The notes beneath the pieces are model-generated. The model was not told the origin of the DNA, did not search any database, and saw only the letters and a list, made by a program, of their open reading frames with translations. The translations under genes and the position numbers were made by a program. A stretch of DNA of 64,000 nucleotides from Rhizoctonia solani (taxonomy: Eukaryota > Basidiomycota > Agaricomycetes > Cantharellales > Ceratobasidiaceae): contig NC_057376.1 of assembly GCF_016906535.1 (NCBI RefSeq), forward strand, positions 2,170,001 through 2,234,000, written 5' to 3'. Positions 1 through 11,061 of this stretch are shown here, one piece after another (the stretch's first letter is position 1; every line of letters starts with the position of its first letter).

Positions 1-1
1 C

Positions 2-1162
2 TCATCTGTTGGTAGGCACTGGAAACGTTGCCGGCTTGCGTCCATGAAAAGCGTTATGTGCCAATGGATGGACGCTCGGCGTACGTTTACCCTCAACCGG
101 CTTGCCGTGGCTGGGACATTGCTTATCATCATGGAATACATGATGAATGCACTGGTGAACCGTCCAGCCTCTGGGGGGACTTGGGACCAGGTTCATGATG
201 CAGCCTGCGTTAAAGAAATGAGGGGGAACGAATTGGTTCCCACGCGCAAGCTGGGCGCCCTGTTTCTCCCCAAGATTCATTTTGAGAAAAACAAACAGCC
301 GCGTGTTTCTAGGCAGCGAGTCCTCGACCAGGCGACCATTCTCTACTTACTTGGGCCTCAAGGTCAATCGTTGAGCAGTATCATGGCTTTCAACAAGATC
401 GTGGGAGTGAATCTCCAAAAGCGACCGCGCGATGAAGACCCTCGCCCTTGGGAAAGCGGTGCGCAGAATTCAAGCGCGGCTCCAATATCAAACAAGCAGA
501 GACTAGTTACGATCCGGAGTACCCATGACACAGCGAACCCGCTTGCTGGTCCCGATTATGCTCAAGATCAGGATACGTACTCATCAGAAGAAGAAGAAGA
601 TCAGGCAGAGCAAGAGAGCGCTTCACCGTTCAAGAATATGCTTTGGGACATTATCAGCAATTATCCAATCCAGATCATGAACAAGGCTCCTAACCGCTCA
701 CAAGCGCGTGAGTCTTGGTGCCGACTTGGCAACGACGAGCTTGCTGGAGTAACGCATGACTTCTTCACCAGCATGGAGAATCTCACAAGAGCGTTTGAAT
801 CGTACTACTTGTTTCCTGCTGATCTCAGCAAGTGGGATGCCACCGTGGCTCATCTTTTTCCGCTCATTCAAGGCAGCACCGGGAACCTTGAAAGGCGACA
901 AGGTGTTTCGAATTTGGGAGTGGTGGTTGAGTTTTGCACCATGCAGCTAGCCCTTCCTGAGTCAAGTCGAGCGCAGATGGTTCAAGACGCTAGACGATAT
1001 GTCTCAGCACACTGGGCTTGGTTACCCATAGGCACGGGCAAGAACCACTTGTGGTCAACCGGGGTCAGCAACGTACCTAAATCTGCGCAACAAGTAGGAC
1101 CATTGAAAGGAGGGCCTTGGATGATTCGCAACCCTAGGTTAATTCGCGCTGGTGATCACTAA
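2..1162 (+). CDS. Hypothetical protein, 5'-truncated by window edge
   Basis: A reading frame is open from base 2, so the gene probably begins outside the window. The first ATG is at 44 and gives 372 residues to the TGA-free end at 1162. I do not recognise the family. The middle has a basic patch (around residues 120-135, KRPRDEDPRPW), followed by an acidic serine/glutamate run (about residues 178-190, SSEEEEDQAEQE), a pattern common in nuclear proteins. The C-terminal half is globular and Trp-rich (WDIISNYP, SAHWAWLPIG) and has no visible catalytic motif. No introns are needed inside the visible part. The next gene is convergent and 1.6 kb away. It could be the last exon of a larger lineage-specific protein. 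I am confident that it is coding, because of its length and mixed composition, but not of its role. Confidence 0.6.
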   Translation, partial: SSVGRHWKRCRLASMKSVMCQWMDARRTFTLNRLAVAGTLLIIMEYMMNALVNRPASGGTWDQVHDAACVKEMRGNELVPTRKLGALFLPKIHFEKNKQPRVSRQRVLDQATILYLLGPQGQSLSSIMAFNKIVGVNLQKRPRDEDPRPWESGAQNSSAAPISNKQRLVTIRSTHDTANPLAGPDYAQDQDTYSSEEEEDQAEQESASPFKNMLWDIISNYPIQIMNKAPNRSQARESWCRLGNDELAGVTHDFFTSMENLTRAFESYYLFPADLSKWDATVAHLFPLIQGSTGNLERRQGVSNLGVVVEFCTMQLALPESSRAQMVQDARRYVSAHWAWLPIGTGKNHLWSTGVSNVPKSAQQVGPLKGGPWMIRNPRLIRAGDH

Positions 1163-2817
1163 TGCAATACCCTCATATTGGTGGTAGTGCGTGGAAGCCT
1201 TTTTGTTCTTCATGATAACAGGCCCAGCTGACTCGTAGCCCAGACCTGTAGCTAAAGTGTCATGATTACACTTGATACACCAGCCATTGATTGATATGAT
1301 GTTTGACTTCATGAACTCAGTCATTGCTTGTTCAAAAAACCCTACTCTGTTTTAAACAATACTATTTATCTTCAAATCAGAATTAAGATTTTGAGTTGTA
1401 GACGCTTTACAATATTTAGTTTACGCTTGGGTGGGTTTTGTATAAGTTTAGTAACTCATCAAGTGAGCCAGTACCACAGGGGATGGTGTATGACTTACGC
1501 AAAATGACAGGCTAAAACCCTATTGTAATGGGCAATGCTTTATTGTATCAAGCTTTCATGCATTGGGCTCACTACCAGTGGTTATATCAACTCCGTAGAC
1601 TTCTGCAATTTACGTGTGAGAGATTTGTTGAGTATTTCATTTGCAAGACCCCAGATTCTAAGCAGCAACATGAGGGGTTTCATGATACAATCAGAAAGTG
1701 ATAGCGTCAGTATATGAGATAATTATGAACGTACCATAAACAGAAAATGTATGTATTCATATGCAACCATTTATGACTCCGGAAGGTTGTCTGCAGCAAC
1801 ACGAAATTGGAAGGACCAGGGTTATAATGGGAGGAGCCCCTAGTATTGCCCGTATGTTTATCAGTAGGACATTTATGTGGCTCATCTCCAACATAGGAAG
1901 CAACGTTTTACTCCTTAATAAACAATTAGACATCTGGATAAAGCCATTATTATCTCTTGTAGCTTGCATAAAGCACTTCTTAATAAAACAAAGCCTCAAA
2001 ACAACAAGTCGGGTACATGCAAAGGCTCTATTGTCTTATACAGCAACTCATAAAGTCTGGCGCAGGACGATGTAGACCTCCAAATATGTGTCAGAATATT
2101 CATTCATAGTTTCTATTGACTTATACAGATAACTCTCATCCATTTTTGACTCCAATCATGACCCCCGTAACGCACTCCTGACCATGTCCTGCTCACTTAC
2201 TCAACAGGTCAAAAGCGCCTATTGGTCACAGCACAGCATCTTCCATCGTTGGCCCCGGCAGGAAGATAAAGATGGCTAACCAACCAACAGTTGACACCCC
2301 AATACCACCAATATGTATCGGGAAAAGCTCCCTGATGAAAAATTCTGAGGAGGGGAGTGTGTTACATGTCTGAGAAAATTACTCATGACCAGCAATTAGT
2401 TTCTGACGGTCCCGCTATCCCAAGTGGCTCTTAGCCTTAGCGCATACTCAGCATTTTTCAGTCCTTGTACTTATTACTTAAGTTAACCAAATTTGTTGCC
2501 AGGAGCTTTCTCAAGACTGGATTCACAAAAATAAAGCAAGTTGACTTGGACATTGTGGAATGGACTCCAAGGTTTATAATAGGCTGGTTGTTTCAAAACG
2601 GGCAACTACTCATTTACTTACTACAATGAGATGTATGTGCTCCCCAATCTATGATATTATATCTGTAGCCTACCACTTGATTGATAAAATTCAGCTACGT
2701 GGTTTGCTTTTTTCCACAACAGGATGTTAAATATATGTATTCATATAGGACCGTTTTATATTAAAACAAGTCCTCGAAATTCACAAAAAAAAACAGAATA
2801 TACAAAAAAAAAGCTCC
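1163..2817. other. Intergenic, no gene seen
   Basis: AT-rich DNA between two convergent genes. Only short opportunistic frames occur here (for example 1535-1717 and 1761-2075), with no splice pattern or protein motif that I can defend. Confidence 0.6.
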
Positions 2818-3142
2818 TCATTGCCTTCCCGTTGTATTGTCCATATCAAACTCACATGTATCTGGAGCTGACTGTGCATCAAGCGAGGAGCCGGCAGGGG
2901 GGATAGGTGCTGAAACTGAAGTAACAGTCGTAGGCACAGAGGCGTTCGTAGACGCAGGGGAAGGGGTTGGGGGTGGTGTGCCGGCGGGCACAGAAGCTGA
3001 AGACACAGCAATTGAGGGAGGCTCAAGAGCAGGGGGCGCGGGACCGACGGGAGACGCAGGAAGAATGGGAGATGGTGGGGCAGGCGCAGGCGCCGGTCCA
3101 GGAGCCGGAGCAGGAGCTGGAGCTGGAGCAGGAGCTGGAGCA

Positions 3143-3177
<35 letters not shown>

Positions 3178-5120
3178 AGGAGCAGGGGCAGCAGCAGGAG
3201 CCGGAGCAGGAGTGGGAGCCGGAGCCGGAGCCGGAGCAGGAGCAGGGGCAGCAGCAGGAGCCGGAGCAGGAGTGGGAGCCGGAGCCGGAGCCGGAGCAGG
3301 GGCAGGGGCAGCAGCAGGAGCCGCGGCTGGAGGAGGGGTTGGGGCTGGGGCGGGAGTCGGAGTTGGAGCCGGAGTTGGAGCCGGAGCCAGAGGGGAAGCC
3401 GGATCCTGGGAAGGCGCAGGCGGAGACGTACAAGCCGGCGCGGCAACAAGAGAAGGCACAGGAGCAAGGGGAAGTGCGGGAGCAGGGGTGGGGATAGACC
3501 CCAAAGTTTCTGGAGGCGCAGAGACTAGCGAAGGCGCCGGATTGGATGGAGACACAGGAGGAGGAGTAAGCTCAGGCCCCGGAGTAGGTGTATGCGCAAA
3601 TTGCGCGGGGGCAGGCAATGCTTTACGTGAAGGAGAAGCTTTCAATCCGTTAGTTCATAGTTCTCAACGCTTTGCCAAATTTGACTTACCTGCTTCCGGG
3701 TCAGGAGTTTTCTTGGAGGAAGTAGCTTTGCCAGGCGGACTTGACATGGCAACTTTTATTAAAATGTCAGTGCCGAATAATTTAAAATTGTTGCATATGC
3801 TAAGATAGAAACAAATAACTTACCGTCTTCGTCTTTGTCTTCCCCTTCAGCATCCACCTCAGCGTCCGGCTCGTCAACCTCCATGGCCACAACTTGGCCC
3901 TCCTTCTCCCCCCTCTCCCGTCCTTTATCCTCGTCTTCCTCGTCTTCCTCGTCTTCCTCGTTCTCTGTGTCTTCCGCTTCCTCCTCGTCCTCGTCCTCTT
4001 TCTCATCCCCCTCTTCTTGTCCTTCTTCCTCCTCATCACTGTCCTCCTCATCCTTACTTACCTCCTTCCCTTTCTCCCTTCCCTGCGCCTCCACCTTGGC
4101 TCCCTCTGCCTCGTCATCCCGGGGATCAAACCTTGGTAGGCTCTCCGCAAACCGAACCGACAATCTACGCGGTCGCAACTTGCTGCAATCGAAGATTACA
4201 TCATCATCATCAGTTTGATCACCTTTTCCAGGGCTGTACTCGACATCCTGGCTGACTGCCCTTTTCTTAGACGGGGAAGGCGTGGCCTGCTTTCCTCCCT
4301 TCTTGCGCTTCCGGGATGTTTGCTTATCTTGGTTTATTTTCCGTTTTGCACCTGCCTTTGCGTCCCGGATTGATTTGGTAAACCACTCCCAAGTACTCTT
4401 CCTGCCCCTGACCTTCCACCACTTGGGCTGTGGGCCGGCTCGGTCCACCTCGCGGAGCGTCGGGTCCTCCTGGCTTAGAGGTGGCGGCAGATTCGTCCAG
4501 CTTTGAATCACTTCGGCCCACCTGACCTCATCATAGATTGCATCCGGCTCCATCAGGGCATAGCTGTATCCGGCCTTTGACTCCAGCCACAGAATCTCCT
4601 CGAAGCTGTCCGACCATGAGTTCTATCCAGTTGACAAATTAGCACAATGACTTACCCAGATTGCCAGTGAGGGCTTGATTCCTTCACCATCCCCACAATG
4701 TCTTTTATACACATGAATACCAGATGTTTGTCCGAGTAATCTTCGCCCATAAACCCGGCCCAGACAAAGAACTTGAACTGGCCCACAAGCGCTGTCACGT
4801 ACCCGTAGGCCTGTACGTCTTCCCACCATTCAGGAGTCGAGTCTTGGTACCGAGGATAGACCAACTTGTTATGCTTCACGAAAACAAATCCATCCATTGC
4901 ACGGACAATCACCTCTATAGTGAGGTAAGAATCAACAGACCAAATGCATGAACGTGTTGAGAGTCAGAACATTATAAATGAGTTATTTAACGCAAGAAAG
5001 TCACGTACCATTTTGACTTTTCTTTGACCTTGGGGCTTCAGGGTCCAGAGTCACTGTTTCCGCCGTCAGTGAGCTCCCGCAATACACCTCCTGAATAAGT
5101 GTGGGAATTCCAGTAGACAT
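2818..5120 (-). CDS. RFTS-like domain protein with acidic region and Pro-Ala tail (paralogue 1)
   Basis: Five exons join in frame: 5120-5009, 4914-4656, 4605-3824, 3752-3690 and 3638-2818, giving 678 aa. Introns are GT-AG and 50-95 bp. Residues about 38-150 form a domain with the order EVIVRAMDGFVFVK, GYVTALVG, then EEILWLESKAGYSYALMEP. I read this as related to the DNMT1 replication-foci domain, which in DNMT1 docks to ubiquitinated histone H3 and autoinhibits the enzyme. No methyltransferase motifs follow. After it come a basic, NLS-like stretch (KRKINQDKQTSRKRKKGGK), a long Asp/Glu run and a Pro/Ala repeat tail of about 190 residues. Domain, intron positions and phases match the genes at 6389-7364 and 7519-9028. 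The intron-2 acceptor (before 4605) was chosen because it keeps phase and aligns GFEEILW with GTEDILW of the plus-strand paralogue. The family call is inference; the gene structure is well supported. Confidence 0.75.
3060..3400 (-). repeat. GGAGCC/GGAGCA coding minisatellite
   Basis: A hexamer-based repeat encodes alternating Pro-Ala in the last exon of the 2818-5120 gene. A segment of about 60 bp containing GGGGCAGCAGCAGGAGCC is duplicated in tandem around 3178-3300. All alternative frames through it are also open (Gly-Ala, Glu-Pro, Arg-Leu), which explains the misleading antisense ORFs here. Copy number is probably variable between strains. Confidence 0.85.
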
Positions 5121-5300
5121 GTCAAAGTAGGTGTGAACAAGGTAGAGAGGAAAATGTGAAAACACACGTGTCACAACATCCCAGTCACATGATCAATACG
5201 GTCACGTGAAGTCCCTTTTCTTTTTTTTCTTCTTTTTTTTAACTCATATTAAGAGAGCTACATGCGAACTCACGTGAAGTTCCCTTATCAATGATCATGG
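5121..5300 (-). promoter_or_regulatory. Upstream region with two TCACGTGA octamers
   Basis: TCACGTGA occurs at 5202-5209 and 5270-5277, 82 and 150 bp upstream of the start codon of the minus-strand gene, with a CACGTG-like site also near 5165. The palindrome is the classic bHLH (Cbf1/E-box) binding sequence. The same octamer lies upstream of the other genes of this island. A function is inferred. Confidence 0.4.
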
Positions 5301-6388
5301 GTCAACCTGGTAAACCGGTGGTGAATCCTGCATTCCCCACTTGTGCCAATCGGGTGGTTATCCCGGTTAACTGGTAGTATCTCGCCGCCACCTGCCACAT
5401 TCGTGGTTATTAACCGGACTGTGGTGCAGGCCGCTACAAGTTGGAACGAGCGCTATTTGGCAAAAGCTATTTGGTGATTTTGCGTTGGCGCTCTGTTATA
5501 TATGCAATATGGTAATGCCCGTGAGGCTTTCCAGCTTGACCATTTAGTCTTCATTGCCAATGTTCATCAATTGCTAGGAGCAGCCTGTTCTGGCACCAGT
5601 GACCTTCGCTTCGACACGCTCTTAGGGGCCACAACTGAAGCCTTTTAATAGAGACAACATAGACGCTGGGTCAATGATAGTTTGATTAGCATCTAGTTGT
5701 TAGCAAGCTAAGACTGGTTCCAGGTACAGGCTATCAAGGTCGGCTACTTAATGCAAATAGGAGACAAGGTACTAGAAGCAATATAATCAATGGATGACTA
5801 ATAGAGTTGCTTTTGATATACTTCATGCGTGCTGAGACAATGTGTATTCAAGTCCAGACAGCTCAGGCTTACAGGGCACAGATTATAAGCCAAGGAAACA
5901 AGAACGGAAGCCAGCATACCCTAAGCTTGCTAATGCAATTATCCCATTTGGTTTGGTTTGGTTGGTTTGGTTGGTTGGTTTGGCTGGTTGGTTGGTTTGG
6001 TCATACACATATGGGGTCTTGTGGAAGATAGCAAGCAAAGAGCTTAAATGCAATACTTAGCAGAGGTTAAGCTACGCTAGGGACCACCCGACTACAATCT
6101 ACTCTTAGTGGCGTACCAAGCGCAAGGTACTATTACAGGCGTCTGCTTCTTATCTCTCATTGAAATATGAAGTTGCTATTTGTAGCTTCATGTAACCCCA
6201 ACCTTCGATTCACAGGGTTGCAGTTTTTGGTGGCGTGACTAATAGCTTTGATGGGAGTAGTTTATTTCACTTGCAACAAGTTGGGAATGAGCACTGCGTA
6301 TATTTTACCCTATACTGCATATCAGCGTAAATACATAAGTTCAAGAGCGCCCACGGTGACAGGTACGCATCAACCATCCTCCACCAGT
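5301..6388. other. Intergenic with a TTGG microsatellite
   Basis: No gene seen. Bases about 5949-6000 are an imperfect TTGG/TTTGG run that creates a Gly-Trp-Leu-rich spurious frame. The rest is unique-looking AT-rich DNA. Confidence 0.6.
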
Positions 6389-7364
6389 TCAAGCCCTTGC
6401 CCGACCGGTTAGCTTACGTTTACGTCCCTTGCTACCTGAGGACGTGTTTGGGTCGGTGCTTGTGACTTCATCGTATGGTTCCTTGCGTTTGGCCTTGATT
6501 CCCCCATCAAAGGCCAAGTTCCATGGTCGCAGCTGTCGAAGATTGTGCGCTGGCTGTCCCAGTTGGCCGGAGCTCCCGTGAGCGCTGGAGCAGCCCAAAT
6601 CAATTGTCTTGGCGCCTGCCTCAACGCTGAGACGTTCAGTCATCTGTCGAAGTTCTTCTTCCCATGTCAACACACACTGCTCCTCTCCTGGACGCAGTAG
6701 TCCTGGCCAAAGTCCCGAGCTTTGTGCTGGCCACCAGTCGGGGCGATAGTCATCTTGCAATAGTGGGCCTATTGAAGGTGCTCCAAAATATGCCAAGGCG
6801 GTGTTCCAAAACTTGGTGTAAGATTTATGAGGGAACCCCATTGCATACTCCCCCACGTGAGTAGTCATCCAGATGCATTGAGCTCTGTTAATAATCAATG
6901 AAATCCAAACATTTGTTTCAACTCATAAACATTAACTTACCCGCCTTGGAACCTTGTGTCATGGCGTACTTCCAATTTGAGCACATTATCAATATGTGCC
7001 CAAACCCAGTCAAATCGGCCTTTGTTGTTGTACCATAGCCCCTGAGCATAAATTCCTTCTTGCCCGAGTAAGCTTGAGACCGCTCCTGTGACTTTCAAGC
7101 CTTGAAAGCATTGTTTCTGCAGCAGTGGCTCAATGGAAGCCGGCGCACCATCAATCGTAAAGTCAAAAGCGCTGAGAATTCTTGCACGATCTAGGAGTGA
7201 GATATATTATGAGGGTAATTGAATGAATGTACAATAAACTCACTCTTTGACGCCAGATGACCAATAGCCTGTTCCGGATCCAACAGCTCGCCTTCCGATG
7301 CAGGAGACTGTCGGCAGTTTGATTTTCTCCAGTTACTTTGCTGATCGCAAACAAAAGATGTCAT
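6389..7364 (-). CDS. RFTS-like domain protein (paralogue 3)
   Basis: Three exons (7364-7244, 7190-6941, 6884-6389) give 288 aa. The domain spans about residues 40-150: RARILSAFDFTID, then GLKVTGAVSS, then a Trp-rich segment, then CIWMTTHVGEYAMGFP. Sequence identity to the two neighbours is low. However, both introns fall at the equivalent places and in the same phases (phase 1 just before the domain, phase 2 just before the IWxxT motif), which shows common descent. The C-terminus is short and basic (GRKRKLTGRARA) and lacks the long tails of the paralogues. A GTAAGC inside the codons for RKRK could be an unused or real donor, so a further 3' exon is possible. It is transcribed divergently from 7519-9028 across 154 bp. 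The RFTS-related call is inference from motif order. Confidence 0.65.
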
Positions 7365-7518
7365 GATGCGTGGTGGTGAGTTTTACAAACAAACAAAGAA
7401 CGCGTCACACGAGGCTTAATACAAAATCACGTGACCATGTTGTCCAAAAAGGCCTCGCGTTTTTTTTTGGCTCCTTGCTTCCCGCACCACTACCTACGGT
7501 ACACTTGTCTCACACACT
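7365..7518. promoter_or_regulatory. Shared bidirectional promoter
   Basis: Only 154 bp separate two divergent start codons (7364 minus and 7519 plus). A TCACGTGA octamer lies at 7427-7434, roughly midway, and a T-rich tract follows. The two paralogues probably share regulation. Confidence 0.5.
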
Positions 7519-9028
7519 ATGTCGGCCAACGCTCAGTCCACAGCTCTTGTCAATCCATATGCGGGTTACAAAATTCAGCCCAAATTCATCACCCTTGATC
7601 CTGAATCTCCCCAAGAGCTCCGCAAAGGGGAAGGTAAGAGCAAACAATTCAATAACCAAACGTAACTTATTTACTTTACGTTGTTTGCTAGTGATTGCTC
7701 GTGCTCTAGACGGCTTCATGTTTCTCAAAGGGACCAAATACGCATACCCCCATCAAGGTGCTGATGCATATTGGTGGAGGGGTATCATTGCATTTGGATT
7801 TGTGACGCCGTTGTGCGGCTCTTTCAAATACTTCACGTGGTCGGGACATTGGGGAGCTGACTGGGAAGAGAAGCACTTAGAAACCATCATAATTACAAAC
7901 ATTGTCCACATATCCAAGGAAAAGAACATTAACTGGCAAAATGGGTAAGTTGATAATTACCCTAGCTTCCACTTATACTCATATATTGACTGATTCTTGC
8001 AAGGACGGAGGACATACTCTGGATAGAAACAAAACATGGCTATAGCTACGCTTTGCTGGAGCCCGACGCGCAGTACAATGGGGGCTATTGGCGACCGGTA
8101 ACGGAGTCTTGGGCAAGTACCTCGGCTGATGGTGTTTCAGCTAGTCCCGCTTTCAAACCACTGCCGTGGCATAGCCCAAGGCCTGCATGGTGGGACGCAT
8201 TGGGAGACAAGCAATGGGAGTACCTCGTCAATACATACTGGAAAAGTGACGCTTCCGAGGCGTGGTCGGATTTGCCAACTGGTGATGATCAGTCGCAAGC
8301 AAACTTGGAAACCACGGTTGCCGCTTCATCCCTGCCGCCTCCGGAATATATCACTGTGGACTCTGGATCGTCAAGTGAGGAGGAACCAGCTGTGGTGCTT
8401 GTCCAGACCAAGCCGCCAGTTACAAAGGGCGAGAAACGAGTAAACCGGAAGAAGAAACAACAGGCCTCAAGTCGATCTGGTGCACGGTCGTCATCAAAGT
8501 CAAGCAAGAAAACGAAATACAAGAAGGTCAAGGTGGCCGACGCTCCTGATTCTGGTGAGGAGAAGGTTACCACATCTGTCCGGGGCTCTCGGGGCAAGGC
8601 ATCCAAATTGCCTTCCCAAGTACATCTGGGAAAGGGTAAGGCACGCCAAGATCAAGATAACAACCGGAAGCGAAGAGTGTACTCCGGTCAAAGAGAGGCT
8701 TCCACATCTCAGAAGAGAAGAGTCACAGAGCCAATTTATGTTGAATCTAGCTCAGACGAGGATGAAAAAACCGTGTCTTCACCGGCCTCAGGTAGCATTT
8801 TAATCATCACGTATTACTCTTTGCTCATTCTTTTTGTTTGAACTTGCAGACTTGCCATCTGCAAGCAAAGAACTTTTGGAAATAGGGAATATTGACTCTC
8901 AAATGACCTTCCCCAGCAATTGTAAGCGCAGTCATTCATTCCACAGATAATTCTTCCCGAGTCTTATTTGAGTGATATTGCCTCTAGCTGTCAGCTCAGC
9001 GCCGTCGTATAAGGTTTTGGAAAACTGA
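7519..9028 (+). CDS. RFTS-like domain protein with basic/serine tail (paralogue 2)
   Basis: Exons 7519-7633, 7692-7944, 8004-8791, 8850-8921 and 8988-9028 join in frame to 422 aa, with GT-AG introns of about 58-66 bp. The first exon reads ITLDPESP, comparable to VTLDPEAP in the 2818-5120 gene. The domain (about residues 38-150) contains EVIARALDGFMFLK, GFVTPLCGSFKYF and EDILWIETKHGYSYALLEP, resembling the RFTS fold region of DNMT1-type enzymes, whose IWIET-type motif precedes a YxL strand. No catalytic domain follows. The remainder is low-complexity and nuclear-like: acidic serine clusters (SGSSSEEEP, ESSSDEDEK) and a basic stretch (SKSSKKTKYKKVKV). The start ATG is the first in frame and sits just after the divergent promoter. 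It could be a chromatin adaptor or an antagonist of a full-length DNMT; that is speculation. Confidence 0.75.
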
Positions 9029-10350
9029 TACACACTGGGTGCAATGACATGTCAATGCATCACATTCTTGAACAAATTTCCTTTCTTAGTTCGTTACATA
9101 TTCATTGGTAAATTAGTGTTGCATATTATCTCAATACAATTAAATAGATCATCTTTTTAAATTCGCTTAAGCATCTAACTTATGGTGGTCAGCTTCACAT
9201 CAATCCTTAGCGAAATTCAAAATTAAGTCACGGGAATGAGAGTGTTTATCGAATTGCTCTTTATCCAATTTAAAACAACCGAGGACTTTTGAAGAGTTAA
9301 CAGAAACCAAACGGAGAAAGAGACTGAACTAATGTTAATCTAGGATGCTGTGTCAGATATATAGGGAGCTGCTACTCACAAATTACGGCCATCAATGTGT
9401 GCTACCGTATGAGGATATGATACTTGTATCTCTCTCTTGCTTACATCTTGTTAACATCTTTATCTGCGCTGGTTATTCTCCACATTAGCCAAGAGTCTGG
9501 ATCGGTTTGTTCTATGCAGCCCATTTGATTGGCCTTGGCTTTTACAAGATTCTTAGTGAATTACCTACTCACGTTGGTTAAGCACACAACTTACTAAAAA
9601 TTGAGCCTCACAATGCTGAAAAACTCCAATGCCCTGTCCATGCTTGCTTTAAATCACCAAGTTTGGGAAAGAGATAAAGAAGTTGAAAGCATCTTCACTT
9701 TGCATGCCGGATCAATACCTTAGCTCACTCCTCACATTGAGCAATTCAGCTCTTGATAACTTGGAGTACACTTTCCGCCCCCCAAATACTTCTATGTCTT
9801 ACTTCAGTCTTCAGTTACCCACTCCCCTCGACCCTTGTTTGTCAAAGGGGGCGTTGATGATGTAATTGACCATTAGGTTCCCAATATACCGCTTCATCAA
9901 TAACTATAGAGTTACTGGAAAAGTACAAGATGTGGGAGGTGCATTTGAAAAACAGTGTTTTCAAAAAGGAGCGAGACCAAATGGCTTGTCTGGTGCCTCA
10001 TTTACAGTGGATCAGAGTATAGAACATGAGCTACAATACAGGTCCCGAAGTAATAAAAAAAACATGATTAAGTAGTCACAAACTAGGGCCTGGCGCATAA
10101 AACCAGGAATTATTAAGTTTTCAGACATTATGATTCAAGTCTGGGGCTTCCTTGGGATTCAAACATGAATCGCATAAATAATTGCCCATAATTCCCTATG
10201 AGCAATGGTAGACGGCCGGATGTTAAATGATGCCTCGCCTTTCCTAGTTTAGGGGTTATGTAGACCCTGTTCACGTGACTTTGATCTGCATTGTTTGTCA
10301 CGCGTGCTACGTGATTCCATTTTTTACAACCATAGTTCAACCGTTGCGCC
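9029..10350. other. Intergenic, no gene seen
   Basis: AT-rich sequence with no convincing coding potential (small frames at 9683-9865 and 9866-10075 look random). A TCACGTGA octamer at 10271-10278 lies 73 bp upstream of the next start codon and matches the motif before the RFTS-like genes. Confidence 0.55.
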
Positions 10351-10841
10351 ATGTCTTCTCCAATTGTCTCCTCAGGTGTGTAGACCTATCTCTGGCTAGC
10401 GGCTATTTATGGGATTAGGAGATCAATGACACGTGCACAGAATCAATCAAGCAAATTGACAGCTCACAGGTGTCAATGGGTGAGCCAAGCCTGAATATAG
10501 TTGATCAAACTACTGACCGCTGTCCTGATAGACTCTGAGGAAAAGATAATACAGAACGACGAGGTAAAGTCAAAATTACTTGATTGAGATCTCTCACAAA
10601 CGGCATACAGTATTGTTACTTGTGCGAAGATGGCGGAAATTTGATCGACTGTTTCTGGTGCACAAACGCCTGTTGTTACACGTTGATCGGAAAGCAGGTT
10701 GACAACGCACAAGAGGAAACGGAGTCCTGCGTCTCGATCCCTCAGAGTATGCTGGATAAAGGGGACATTTTCCCATGTCCGCGGTGTGTGTCTGAGCGCG
10801 GCCTGACTTCAATCGGAGTATGTGTGCCTATATTTGGTTGA
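10351..10841 (+). CDS. Short PHD-like zinc-finger protein, probably 3'-truncated
   Basis: Exons 10351-10375, 10532-10563 and 10611-10841 join in frame to 95 aa: a short acidic N-terminus (MSSPIVSSDSEEKIIQNDE), then YCYLCEDGGNLIDC, FWCTNACC and, after a spacer, FPCPRC. The CxxC, DGG-x-L, C, CxxC and CPRC series is the metal-binding pattern of PHD/ADD-type fingers, which read histone tails. The ORF stops at 10841, but a good donor (GTATGTG, 10819-10825) lies just before the stop, and a fold-back element begins about 220 bp downstream. Further exons may therefore have been lost or separated. The first intron is long for this locus (156 bp) and could hide another small exon. It neighbours three putative chromatin genes. 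Finger assignment is moderately confident. Confidence 0.55.
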
Positions 10842-11061
10842 AAAACCAGAGGGGTAGTGGGGAACTTTGGGTCAAAAAGGGTCCATATATGCGCATTTTC
10901 TTGGCAGATTCAGAGCACAGCCACCTACAGCTCTTGAAATAGACCCTTCCCAGACCCTGAATCCAGCTAGATCATATGATACAGCTCCTGCAATATTCTA
11001 GTTTAGACACTAATGCCATCCCCTCCCCATCACTTACCTGATATAGAAGTGGACCCTGAAA
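10842..11061. other. Short spacer between PHD-like gene and fold-back element
   Basis: No feature is recognised. It may include decayed outer ends of the fold-back element. Confidence 0.4.

Noticed and set aside
2837..3808. Gly/Ala-rich plus-strand ORF of 323 codons and several other frames over the same bases
   Set aside because: All are by-products of the GGAGCC repeat. Only the minus-strand Pro-Ala frame joins to well-supported exons with a conserved intron pattern.
3835..4218. Ser-rich plus-strand ORF
   Set aside because: It is the antisense of the Asp/Glu-rich exon of the 2818-5120 gene.
5940..6005. TTGG run as a telomere-like repeat
   Set aside because: It is an irregular short microsatellite with no TTAGGG units.
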